NCBI RefSeq assembly: GCF_019740315.1
Contig: NZ_JAHXZR010000008.1
Span: forward strand, 1 to 64,000
DNA: 64,000 nt
DNA from: Oceanobacter mangrovi
GTDB taxonomy: Bacteria; Pseudomonadota; Gammaproteobacteria; Pseudomonadales; Oceanobacteraceae
Reading direction: 5' to 3'
This document shows positions 35,357 to 44,472 of the stretch, one piece after another. The notes under the pieces were generated by a model. The model did no database searches. It had not been told where the DNA came from and saw only the letters and a list, made by a program, of their open reading frames with translations. The position numbers were made by a program, and so were the translations under genes. Positions within the stretch are counted from its first letter, which is position 1. Each line of letters begins with the position of its first letter.

Positions 35357-36475
35357 ATGACTATCAAACGCGCCCGTGACTATGGAATTCCATTTGCCGG
35401 AACTCCAGGTGCCTTTAACGCCATCACCGACGTTGCCGGTGTTGAGGTCGGCTATCAGACGCTAATCAAGGATGACCCGCACAGCCCGGCCCGAACAGGC
35501 GTGACCGCCATTCTGCCACGCGGCAAAAAAGCCGAGCCACAACCGGTCTGGGCGGGTATGTACGCCCTCAACGGCAACGGCGAAATGACCGGTACCCACT
35601 GGATTCAGGACGGCGGCTATTTTGTTGGCCCGATCATGATCACCAACAGCCACGGCGTTGGCATCACTCACCACGCCGCCTGCAAGTGGATGATCAACCA
35701 CTACCGCAAGGACTGGACCGAACATCACCTGTGGGCCATGCCGGTGGTGGCCGAAACCTATGACGGCGTGCTCAACGACATCAACGCCATGCATGTCACC
35801 GAGGCCGATGCGCTGGCGGCGCTGGACAACACCTGCAGCGGCGTACTGGCCGAAGGCAACGTTGGTGGCGGTACCGGCATGATCGCCTACGAATTCAAGG
35901 GCGGCACCGGCACCTCATCCCGGCTGATCGAACTGGATGGTAAAACCTACACCGTTGCTGCGCTGGTACAGGCCAATCATGGCCTGCGCCCCTGGCTCAA
36001 TGTTGCCGGTGTGCCTCTCGGTCAACTGATGCCGGAACATGGACTGATGCGCGAACATGAAAGCGGCTCCATCATTGTGATTCTGGCCACCGACGCGCCA
36101 ATGCTGCCACACCAGCTCAAGCGTATGGCCAAACGGGCGGCGATTGGTATCGGCCGCAACGGCACTCCCGGCGGTAACAATTCCGGCGATATTTTTATGG
36201 CCTTCAGCACCGCCAACGAAAAGCCGTTGCCCCAGCAGGACGTCAGCCACAGCTCCATGGCCTACCTGAATGACGAAGTCTTTGATGATTTCTACATGGC
36301 TGCCGTACAGGCGGTAGAGGAGTCCGTTGTTAACGCCATGGTAGCCGCCGAAGATACGCCGATTTTTAAATTGCCGGGCGTTGAAACCTGCAAGGCGATA
36401 GACGCGGAAAAAGCCGCCGCGCTGGTGCAACGCTTCCACAGCGCACTGGCTGAGGATGTGAAGCAAGCCGGTTGA
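35357..36475 (+). CDS. P1-family aminopeptidase (DmpA/BapA beta-aminopeptidase-like)
   Basis: 372 residues. Opens with RARDYGIPFAGTPGAFNAITDVAGVEVG and contains EGNVGGGTGM, the DmpA-family core. Ser276 in GGNNSGDIF is the position where these proenzymes cut themselves, releasing the N-terminal nucleophile. Relatives remove N-terminal residues, including beta-amino acids, from peptides or amides; NylC-type amidases share the fold. It is the last gene of the ABC operon, 15 bp after the permease. No signal peptide, so it should act on imported ligand in the cytoplasm. Confidence 0.87.
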   Translation: MTIKRARDYGIPFAGTPGAFNAITDVAGVEVGYQTLIKDDPHSPARTGVTAILPRGKKAEPQPVWAGMYALNGNGEMTGTHWIQDGGYFVGPIMITNSHGVGITHHAACKWMINHYRKDWTEHHLWAMPVVAETYDGVLNDINAMHVTEADALAALDNTCSGVLAEGNVGGGTGMIAYEFKGGTGTSSRLIELDGKTYTVAALVQANHGLRPWLNVAGVPLGQLMPEHGLMREHESGSIIVILATDAPMLPHQLKRMAKRAAIGIGRNGTPGGNNSGDIFMAFSTANEKPLPQQDVSHSSMAYLNDEVFDDFYMAAVQAVEESVVNAMVAAEDTPIFKLPGVETCKAIDAEKAAALVQRFHSALAEDVKQAG

Positions 36476-36519
36476 GCTTTATATTCCAGGCTGCTATCGC
36501 GGTTGCCGCGTTCTGTTCG

Positions 36520-37425
36520 CTACTGCGGGCGCACCATTGGCGGCGGCGACCGTTTCAGCGGTAGCTCTTGATCCGGTTGTTCTGGCTCAGGTTGCTGTTC
36601 CGAGCGGTCTTTGGGTTTCTTTATTGGTTGTTTTGGGGTTGGTTGTTTGGGAACAGCTGGCTGTTTTGGCACCTCCGGATGATCGGGTTTGGGCAACGGC
36701 CGCGAAACCGGTACAGGCCAATTAATTCCCAGCAACGACTGATATTCCATATTCAGCAACCGCTGGCGGGTTTGCAGCTCACGCAGCCGTTTGTGAAAAT
36801 CCTTTCGGTCACTGTCGAGACGGGCGATCTCAGCGTCAAGATGCTGCAGTTCCTCCACCAGCTGCTGCTTGCGATCATCCCGCTGTTTCTGTTGGCTACC
36901 TTGCAGCCAGGCTTGATGAAACGTCGGGTATTGCGAACCATCACACACTGAACTTTGCTGGCCGTTCAGGCCCAGCTGGTAACCCTCGGCAGGCACGCAA
37001 TAACGCCGCAAACCCTGGTTGTAATACGCTTCCAGCTCGGCAGTTTGTTGTGCAGGACAGACATAACGAAAACGACTGCCGCTTTCCCCCAGCCAAAGGG
37101 CGTTGTCGATGGTGCAGTATTCCAGCAAACCTGCCTGATAACCCTGGTTATAGGCTTCGCGGTCGGTCGCAATACCGTATTCGGAACACTGGTTGTGGTA
37201 ACGCTCAAAGTTACTGCGAGAATCAGCCTGACGGCCGTCCGAATAGCCAATCTGGTAATAATTGGCTTCTTCACAGGTGGATTTTGAAATTGAAGAACAA
37301 CCGCCGACCAGCAAGGCAAGACTAACCAAGGTTAGAGAAGCAGCTCGCGCTGCCAATGCAGTATGACTATATGAAGCTGAAGCCGCTGAAGTTGAAACAA
37401 ATGAAGCCTGAATAATTCTTGCCAT
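36520..37425 (-). CDS. DUF2799 lipoprotein with proline-rich tail
   Basis: 301 residues. Unusually long N-region before a lipobox at Cys43 (LVGGC). Then several GYQAGLLEYC-type repeats of the DUF2799 family (YYQIGYSDGRQ, AYNQGYQAG, YYNQGLRRYC, GYQLGLNG), a coiled coil (about 190-235), and a Pro/Lys/Gln-rich tail (VPKQPAVPKQPTPKQP). Probably an outer-membrane or periplasm-spanning lipoprotein. AGGATG precedes the start. A MITE-like element begins 32 bp upstream and may have changed its promoter. Confidence 0.8.
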   Translation of the reverse strand: MARIIQASFVSTSAASASYSHTALAARAASLTLVSLALLVGGCSSISKSTCEEANYYQIGYSDGRQADSRSNFERYHNQCSEYGIATDREAYNQGYQAGLLEYCTIDNALWLGESGSRFRYVCPAQQTAELEAYYNQGLRRYCVPAEGYQLGLNGQQSSVCDGSQYPTFHQAWLQGSQQKQRDDRKQQLVEELQHLDAEIARLDSDRKDFHKRLRELQTRQRLLNMEYQSLLGINWPVPVSRPLPKPDHPEVPKQPAVPKQPTPKQPIKKPKDRSEQQPEPEQPDQELPLKRSPPPMVRPQ

Positions 37426-37456
37426 AACAACATCCTGAACAAGCGAATGGTGACTG

Positions 37457-37738
37457 TAGGGGGCATCTATTTAATCCTGCACGACTCTGCGCGAGTGTTG
37501 CCAGTGTTCAGAGCAAGGCGGCGAATGCAGCGAAATGACCAGCCTGTCCGGCCGAGTCTTTTCAAATTCGCCAACACCGCTCTGGGCAGTGGCAACCCGC
37601 GCCCTGCGGGGACTGCCGGATGATCCCGACTCGGTGTCGCCGGTTTTTGACTTGACCCGCCAGGCCTGCAAACCGGCTTCGGGATTCGAAACCATCCGGA
37701 AGCCCAGAGCGAGCACCGGATTAAATAGATGCCCCCTA
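37457..37738. mobile_element. 282-bp MITE-like element with perfect terminal inverted repeats
   Basis: GGGGGCATCTATTTAATCC starts at 37459, and its exact reverse complement ends at 37736. Each is flanked by TA, so a TA target duplication is likely, as for IS630/Tc1-type transposition. The interior encodes no transposase; two short overlapping ORFs inside (81 and 68 codons) look like chance frames. The repeat continues as an imperfect match inside. It lies between the DUF2799 gene start and the NUDIX gene stop. Confidence 0.75.
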
Positions 37739-37756
37739 TAGCAACCCCTCAGCAGA

Positions 37757-38209
37757 TTAGTGATTCGGCAGCCAGTGAGCGTGGGAATCCAGCAATTGCA
37801 GCAGGTTTTCCGGAACCAGGGTCAATTTTCCAGAGCGGAAGTCAGCCAGCGGAATCCATTTGGCGGTGAACGCGCTGTTACTGCCCTCGTCACAGGAAGT
37901 GAATTCCCGATGGCTGTAGAACTCTGGGTCAACAAAACTGGCCTTGAACACAAAAACAATTTCATGACAGGGCCGACCATAAAGCTCAAAGCGGTTTTCC
38001 ATCACCCGGGGTTTGGATTCAATCGTAATACGGGTATTCAGCTCTTCCTGAAACTCCCGCACCAGCGCTTCCTGAGCCAGTTCGCCAAAATCAATGCCAC
38101 CACCTAATGGTCGGTAGAAAACCGAGTTATCGGCCGGATCAAAGCCTTCAAAGACGAAGATACGATCGTTGTCTTCGATGACGCCAATGGCGATATTGCG
38201 AATCTGCAT
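37757..38209 (-). CDS. NUDIX hydrolase
   Basis: 150 residues. Nudix box GGIDFGELAQEALVREFQEEL (roughly 37-57) has the Gx5Ex7REUxEE pattern, but the final glycine is Asn58, which is tolerated in some members. It probably hydrolyses a nucleoside diphosphate-linked compound. ATG 38209 is preferred to ATG 38230 because AGGGAG lies before it. Substrate unknown. Confidence 0.87.
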   Translation of the reverse strand: MQIRNIAIGVIEDNDRIFVFEGFDPADNSVFYRPLGGGIDFGELAQEALVREFQEELNTRITIESKPRVMENRFELYGRPCHEIVFVFKASFVDPEFYSHREFTSCDEGSNSAFTAKWIPLADFRSGKLTLVPENLLQLLDSHAHWLPNH

Positions 38210-38378
38210 ACTGTTTTCTCCCTGATTCATGGTCGCTACTCAACACGAATATTAACCACCTGCGTGAGCATCCGGCCCACACAGGCAGGCCAGACGGCTG
38301 TCCCCCCGGATATGTCCCGGATAGGTTCCAGCTGCCTGTCCAGCCAGCACCTTTCCAGCCGCTGGCAAGGCATGTCAC

Positions 38379-38405
38379 TGGCAAGGCAAGCCTTGCCCCT
38401 ACGAT
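38379..38405. repeat. Dispersed repeat, TCGTAGGGGCAAGGC type (copy 2)
   Basis: TGGCAAGGCAAGCCTTGCCC then CTACGA, just after the gdhB stop; near copy of the one at 15451-15478. An extra GGCAAGGCATG half lies a few bases upstream. Confidence 0.65.
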
Positions 38406-38409
38406 TATG

Positions 38410-41400
38410 TTATTCAGTCTCCAGCGGCTCACACGGAGGACAATCCAGCGGTAAACGGCTGACCTGGGCGAGGTCGAGCAGTTCCCGCAATGCCACCGCG
38501 ATCATGGCAAATTCTACCGTGTCGGCAGACTTGAGTTCTGCCAGCATCGACATCCAGCGTTCAACCATATGGTTCTGCTCGGTTTTCCATCGTTCGACAG
38601 CGTCACTGGTGGATTCGCCGTCAGACTGGTTATTCAGCACACCGATGGTGAGTGCCCGCTGTTGCCAGTCGAGGTCATCACGCAAGGTTTCCCGTGCCAG
38701 TGCTTCCCAGTGGCTATTGGTTGGCAAGGTGTTGATCTGCTGGCCGACCCAGCTGAGTGACAACTGCTCCCCCACCTCAAAATAGGTGGCAGCGACTTCT
38801 GCCAGCGGCAAGCCGGTTTCTGCGGCCGCTTCAATCACACCTAACGCGGAATAGAGGTAGACAGCACCGGCGGTGTAAGCCGCCAGCTCTTCCGGCACAC
38901 CTTGCTCCAGTCGCACCTTGTAACTGCGCTCCCAACGCTCCAGCGCACTGCCCCGAACCGCACTGCCAAGGTTGGCAGCAATATCCGCCACCGCAGGCTG
39001 GAAGTGTTTCACTTCGGCTTCGATGTTGATGGAGGCCCGACGATTACGCAGGAACCAGCGGGTTGCCCGCCGTACCAGCCGCATCAGTTCCGCCATCATG
39101 TCTTCCTGAATGTCGGTCGGAATCTGATAGTCCAGCTCAGTCAGCTGTTGCCAGTATTTGTCGAGCTGGAAGATGTCGCGGGCGGCAACATAACAACGGG
39201 CAATATCCGCCACGCTGGCGCCGGTGGATTTATGCAGCCGGTGCATAAAGGTGATGCCCATGTAGTTGACCATATCGTTGGCCAGCTGGGTGGCAATGAT
39301 TTCACGGCGCAGGCGGTGCTGACGCAGCTGTTCGGCGAAACGCTCGTCCAGTGCCTGCGGGAAAGCCGTGGTGAGGATTTCAGCCACATAACTGTCGCCA
39401 TAAATTTCCTCAGTATTGAGCTGTTCCTTGAGGTCCGCCTTGGTGTAGGAAATCAGCACCGACAATTCCGGGCAGGTCAGTCCGGCTGCCTGATTCTTAC
39501 GCTCGTTCAGCAGTTCGTCGTCGGGCAGGAATTCCAGCGCCCGGTTGAGCTTGCCGTGGCTTTCATACGACTTCATCAGGCGGGCGTATTCGTCCAGCCG
39601 GGTCATGCAGTCCTTGTAAGCCAGCGCAATCGCCTGGGTCTGGCGATAGTTGTTGTTGAGTACCAGCGCCGCAACATCGTCAGTCAGATCGAGGAAGATC
39701 TTGTTGCGCTGCTTGCGGGTGAGGTCGCCGTTGTCCATCACCTCGTTGAGCATGATCTTGATGTTGACCTCGTGGTCGGAGCAGTCCACCCCACCGGCGT
39801 TGTCGATAAAGTCGGTGTAGCTGGCACCGCCATTAAGAGCGTATTCGATCCGCCCCAGCTGGGTCATACCGAGGTTACCGCCTTCGCCAATCACCTTGGC
39901 ACGCAGTTCCTTACCGCACACCCGCAAGCCATCGTTGGCCTTGTCACCCACTTGCGAATCCCGCTCGCTGCTGGCTTTCACATAGGTACCGATACCGCCA
40001 TTCCAGATCAGATCCACTGGCGCTTTCAGAATCACATTGATCAGGTCGTTGGGCGCCAGCCGATCAGCACTGATACCGAACACCTGTTTCATCTCGATGG
40101 AAATCGGAATGCTCTTGGCCGAGCGTTCAAAAATACCGCCACCACGGGAAATCAGTTCGCGGTTGTAGTCAGTCCAGCTTGAACGTGGCAGCTCGAACAG
40201 CCGTTTGCGCTCGGCAAAGCTGGCCGCCGCGTTGGGAGTTGGGTCAACAAAGATATGCAAATGGTTAAAGGCCGCCACCAGACAAATATGTTCGGACTGC
40301 AGCATGCCGTTACCAAATACGTCACCGGCCATGTCACCGATACCCACCACGGTGAAGTCTTCGTTCTGGGTGTTATGGCCGCGCTCACGGAAATGACGCT
40401 GCACCGAGACCCAGGCACCGCGGGCGGTAATGCCCATTTTCTTGTGGTCGTAACCAATCGAACCGCCAGAGGCAAAGGCATCACCCAGCCAGAAGCCACG
40501 GGAAACCGCAATTTCGTTGGCAATATCCGAGAAAGTCGCAGTGCCCTTGTCAGCGGCGACCACCAGATAGGGATCATCGCCATCGTGGCGAATCACGTTG
40601 AGCGGCGGAACCGGTTTGCCTTCAACCAGGTTGTCGGTGACGTCCAGCAAGGCGCTGATAAAGGTTTTGTAGCAGGCAATGCCTTCGGCCATAAAAGCGT
40701 CGCGGCCGCCGTCAGTGGGCAGTTGTTTGGCAACAAATCCACCCTTGGCACCAACCGGCACAATCACGGCGTTTTTCACCTGCTGGGCTTTTACCAGCCC
40801 CAGCACTTCCGTGCGGAAGTCATCAATACGGTCGGACCAGCGCAAACCTCCACGAGCAACCCGACCACCGCGCAGATGCACACCTTCAATGCGTGGCGAA
40901 TAGACGAAGATTTCAAACATCGGCCGTGGCAGCGGCATGTCGCTGATCAGCGCCGGATTCATTTTCAGGGAAATATACGGTTTGGTCTGGCCGTCGTCGT
41001 CGAGCTGGAAGAAGTTGGTCCGCAGGGTTGCCTTCATCAGTTCCACATAACGGCGAATGGTGCGGTCTTCGTTGAGCTGGCTGACGTCATCCAGGCTGGC
41101 CAGAATCTGTTGTTCCAGCTCGTTGGCCTGCTCCTGCCGCTCGTCTTCAGACAGATTGAGGCCAAAACGGGTGTTAAAGAACTTCACCAGCAAGGCACTG
41201 ATATGAATGTAACGGCTGAGGGTTTCGGCAATGTAGCTTTCGGAAATGCCAAAGCGGATTTGCTTCATATAACGGGCGTAAGCACGCAACAGGGCAATTT
41301 CTTTCCAGCCCAACTGACCACCGAGCACCAGCCGGTTGAAGCGGTCGTTTTCGGCCCGGCCACTCCAGATCGACTGGAAGGCGTCCTGAAACAACGCTTT

Positions 41401-43269
41401 TACTTCGGCAATACTGATGCTGTCAGACAGGGTGTATTGCAGCAGGAAGTTGTGAATCCAGATGGTGTCACCGTTACGGGTAACAATCTCGTACGGGTGT
41501 TCGCCCAGTACCCGCAAGCCAAGGTTTTCCAGCACCGGAATCACGTCCGACAGCGGCAGAATGGTGTCGCGGTGGAACAGCTTGAAATGCAGGTGGTTGG
41601 CGTCTTCTTCCAGCTCACGATAGAACACCATCGCCAAATCGCGGGCATTGGCATTTGCCGTGGTGCCATTCAGCAATGACTCCATCAACTGGATATCGGC
41701 AACGGCGGTGCGGGAACCAAAGCTTTCACGGTAACCAGCCGGGAACGCCGCCCGGTAGCTGTGGAACTGGCGGTTACCCATTTCCTCACCAACCTGCTCG
41801 ACCAGTGCGTCGTGCATGTCGTCAGCCCAGGAGCGCACCACGCTCTGGATCTTGCGGGCAACTATGGCCTCGTCGTAGCCGTTGTCACGGGCCGGATCAA
41901 GCCGCAGCGTGTATTGGGCACGCGCCAGTACCGATTCCGAGAAATAGGTGGTCGATTCAATATCGAGTGGCTCGAATTCAACCTTCAGCACACCTTCAAT
42001 ACGCTGGCGCAACTCGGTGTTGTAGATATCACGCGGCACATACACCAGACAGGAAACAAACTTGCTGTAGGTGTCCTTGCGCAGGTATACGCGGGTCTGC
42101 CGACGTTCCTGGATATTGAGAATGCTGATGGCGGTCTTGTAGAGCTGGTCTACCGAAGACTGAAACAGCTCATCACGCGGATACACTTCCAGAATTCGGT
42201 TGAGTTCCTTGCCGCTGTGGCTGATCGGGTCGAAGTTAGCGCGTTCCCGCAGGGCTTTTAACTTGTTGCGGACGAGCGGAATATTGTTAGGGGTTTCGGT
42301 ATAAACAATGGACGTGTAGAGGCCCATAAAGCGCACGCCGCCGACCACTTCCCCTTGCTCGTTGTAGCGTTTCACCACCACATAGTCCGGGTAGGCTGGC
42401 CGATGCACCCGGCTGCGCACACCGGATTTCATAAAACTCACCGGGCTGGTGCTGGTAATAAAATCCTGGATTTCCCCCGGCAGATCCTGCAATTTCAGGC
42501 GCGTACGTTCAGTGCGGTTAAACCGGAAAGTGCCCAGATCATGGTTGGGGTCACGCACCACCCAGCCTTCATCAGCATCCTGTTCGAAATGGAATTCGTC
42601 CGCCGCCAGAAAGGTGAAGTGGTTGGTGCCGAGCCAGCGAATAAAGGCTTCGGCTTCGGCAGCTTCTTCTACACCGGATTTGTTCAGCTGGTCGGCCAGC
42701 TCCACCGCCCGTTCACAAATGGTCGGGAAATCCGTCACGCAGCAAGCAACTTCATCCAGTACGGAATAGAGTGCGTCGGTCAGCTCCTGCAGCACCTGCT
42801 TGTCGGAATGATGGTCAAACTCGATGTAGATGATGGCTTCTGGCTGCTTGTTTTTGCCCGGCTTGTTCCAGTCAACATTGGTCTTGAGATTGTGGTTGCT
42901 GTCGCGACTGGCGTTGAGCACACAATACTGGATCGCGTGTAACGACATCTGCCGGGCGTTCAGCTGCATCCGCACCGAATCCACCAGAAACGGCATATCG
43001 TCACACACCACTTCCACCACCGAGTGCAGACTTTGCCAGCCGTGATTTTCATAGTCGGGGTTAAACACACGGATCTTGGCTTCGCCCGGCTTACGCTGCT
43101 GGATAAAGTGCCAGGACGACAGTGTAGCGCCGTAAACATCGGCCACCGGTCTGGCCAGCAACTCATCCAGAGGAGCATTGGCGTAGTAAAGTTCTGCAAA
43201 TTTGCCCAGAATCTTGGCCTGGGCAGCGGAATTACGTTCTTCGATCAAATTCAGCAAGGCAGTGAGCAT
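38410..43269 (-). CDS. gdhB: Giant NAD-dependent glutamate dehydrogenase
   Basis: 1619 residues, the 180-kDa GDH class. The N-terminal 700 residues hold ACT-like regulatory parts (for example MPFLVDSVRMQLNARQMSLHA). The catalytic core has RGGLRWSDRIDDFRTEVLGLVKAQ and VGAKGGFVAKQLP with the substrate lysine, then the NAD fold (GIGDMAGDVFGNGML). It converts glutamate to 2-oxoglutarate and ammonium for catabolism. No frameshift seen. It stands alone, with a dispersed repeat after its stop. Confidence 0.96.
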   Translation of the reverse strand: MLTALLNLIEERNSAAQAKILGKFAELYYANAPLDELLARPVADVYGATLSSWHFIQQRKPGEAKIRVFNPDYENHGWQSLHSVVEVVCDDMPFLVDSVRMQLNARQMSLHAIQYCVLNASRDSNHNLKTNVDWNKPGKNKQPEAIIYIEFDHHSDKQVLQELTDALYSVLDEVACCVTDFPTICERAVELADQLNKSGVEEAAEAEAFIRWLGTNHFTFLAADEFHFEQDADEGWVVRDPNHDLGTFRFNRTERTRLKLQDLPGEIQDFITSTSPVSFMKSGVRSRVHRPAYPDYVVVKRYNEQGEVVGGVRFMGLYTSIVYTETPNNIPLVRNKLKALRERANFDPISHSGKELNRILEVYPRDELFQSSVDQLYKTAISILNIQERRQTRVYLRKDTYSKFVSCLVYVPRDIYNTELRQRIEGVLKVEFEPLDIESTTYFSESVLARAQYTLRLDPARDNGYDEAIVARKIQSVVRSWADDMHDALVEQVGEEMGNRQFHSYRAAFPAGYRESFGSRTAVADIQLMESLLNGTTANANARDLAMVFYRELEEDANHLHFKLFHRDTILPLSDVIPVLENLGLRVLGEHPYEIVTRNGDTIWIHNFLLQYTLSDSISIAEVKALFQDAFQSIWSGRAENDRFNRLVLGGQLGWKEIALLRAYARYMKQIRFGISESYIAETLSRYIHISALLVKFFNTRFGLNLSEDERQEQANELEQQILASLDDVSQLNEDRTIRRYVELMKATLRTNFFQLDDDGQTKPYISLKMNPALISDMPLPRPMFEIFVYSPRIEGVHLRGGRVARGGLRWSDRIDDFRTEVLGLVKAQQVKNAVIVPVGAKGGFVAKQLPTDGGRDAFMAEGIACYKTFISALLDVTDNLVEGKPVPPLNVIRHDGDDPYLVVAADKGTATFSDIANEIAVSRGFWLGDAFASGGSIGYDHKKMGITARGAWVSVQRHFRERGHNTQNEDFTVVGIGDMAGDVFGNGMLQSEHICLVAAFNHLHIFVDPTPNAAASFAERKRLFELPRSSWTDYNRELISRGGGIFERSAKSIPISIEMKQVFGISADRLAPNDLINVILKAPVDLIWNGGIGTYVKASSERDSQVGDKANDGLRVCGKELRAKVIGEGGNLGMTQLGRIEYALNGGASYTDFIDNAGGVDCSDHEVNIKIMLNEVMDNGDLTRKQRNKIFLDLTDDVAALVLNNNYRQTQAIALAYKDCMTRLDEYARLMKSYESHGKLNRALEFLPDDELLNERKNQAAGLTCPELSVLISYTKADLKEQLNTEEIYGDSYVAEILTTAFPQALDERFAEQLRQHRLRREIIATQLANDMVNYMGITFMHRLHKSTGASVADIARCYVAARDIFQLDKYWQQLTELDYQIPTDIQEDMMAELMRLVRRATRWFLRNRRASINIEAEVKHFQPAVADIAANLGSAVRGSALERWERSYKVRLEQGVPEELAAYTAGAVYLYSALGVIEAAAETGLPLAEVAATYFEVGEQLSLSWVGQQINTLPTNSHWEALARETLRDDLDWQQRALTIGVLNNQSDGESTSDAVERWKTEQNHMVERWMSMLAELKSADTVEFAMIAVALRELLDLAQVSRLPLDCPPCEPLETE

Positions 43270-43482
43270 ACAAGGGGTCCCGTGTGTCTACTCTTTGGTT
43301 TCAGACTAGCAGTCCAGCATCAGCTTTTCGTGACAAAAAACATCTTACTGCGTTCACTGGCGTCTATTTCACCATTGCGACCTTGAACTTAGTGGATCTG
43401 CCCCAATCTGACCAAGCGTTCTGGCCGAAACCGACTGTCTTGTGTTCGGCTTTCTGAGTTGTTTTTATTACCGGAAAACATC

Positions 43483-44442
43483 ATGTCCCTACAGCAAGGA
43501 TTCCAGCAGCTGCGTGATGCGTTGCAACACCGGATTATTGGTCAACCACACCTTGTCGATCGTCTTATTATTGCCCTGTTAAGCGACGGCCACCTGTTGG
43601 TCGAAGGGGCTCCAGGTCTGGCCAAAACCAAGGCGATTAACGCCCTCGCCGACCATCTTGAAGGCGATTTCAAACGCATTCAGTTCACCCCGGATTTATT
43701 GCCGGGCGATATAACCGGCACCGAAATCTACCGCCCGGAACAGCACAATTTTGAATTCCAGGCCGGGCCGATTTTCCACAACCTGATTCTGGCCGATGAA
43801 ATCAACCGTGCCCCTGCCAAGGTTCAAAGTGCCTTGTTGGAAGCCATGGCTGAACGTCAGATCACAGTCGCCGGCGTGACCCGCAAATTGCCGCCACTGT
43901 TTCTGGTTATGGCGACCCAGAACCCGATTGAGCAGGAAGGCACCTACCCGCTGCCAGAAGCCCAGCTCGACCGTTTTATGATGCATGTAAAAATTGATTA
44001 CCCGGATGCCGATGCCGAATTGCAGATTCTGCGGCTGGCCCGTGGTGAAGCCATGCAGCAACCACTGGAGCAGGTACCCGAACTGACCCAGCAGGCTATT
44101 TTTGCCGCCCGCCAGGAAACCCTGGCGCTGCATATGAGCGAAGCGGTTGAGCAATACATAGTGCAGATCATTATGGCGACCCGTGAACCGGGCCATTATG
44201 ACCAGCAACTGGCCAGCCAGCTGGAGTTCGGTGCCAGCCCTCGTGGCACCATTGCGCTGGAACGTTGCGCCCGCGCCCATGCCTGGTTAATTGGTCGTGA
44301 CTACGTCAGCCCTAACGACGTGCAGGCGGTGGTTCACGATGTATTGCGTCATCGCTTGTTACTGAGTTTCGAAGCCGAAGCCAGTGGTGTCACCACCGAT
44401 AACGTGATTGATCGGGTGTTGCACCTGGTGCCGGTAATCTGA
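43483..44442 (+). CDS. MoxR-family AAA ATPase
   Basis: 319 residues. Walker A GAPGLAKT (42-49), Walker B LADEINRAPAKVQSALLEAM, sensor ATQNPIEQEGTYPLPEAQLDRF. MoxR ATPases act as chaperones for VWA-domain complexes. First gene of a six-gene set (MoxR, DUF58, DUF4381, VWA, VWA-TPR, BatD). ATG 43483 is chosen over an upstream in-frame ATG by alignment to the family; the ribosome binding site is weak. Confidence 0.93.
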   Translation: MSLQQGFQQLRDALQHRIIGQPHLVDRLIIALLSDGHLLVEGAPGLAKTKAINALADHLEGDFKRIQFTPDLLPGDITGTEIYRPEQHNFEFQAGPIFHNLILADEINRAPAKVQSALLEAMAERQITVAGVTRKLPPLFLVMATQNPIEQEGTYPLPEAQLDRFMMHVKIDYPDADAELQILRLARGEAMQQPLEQVPELTQQAIFAARQETLALHMSEAVEQYIVQIIMATREPGHYDQQLASQLEFGASPRGTIALERCARAHAWLIGRDYVSPNDVQAVVHDVLRHRLLLSFEAEASGVTTDNVIDRVLHLVPVI

Positions 44443-44472
44443 TTCGACCAACCGCAGTAAGGGTTGCTACTC

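Noticed and set aside
37471-37741. ORFs inside the MITE-like element
   Set aside because: They are confined to the element, run over its inverted repeats, and lack good starts; likely chance frames of a non-coding repeat.
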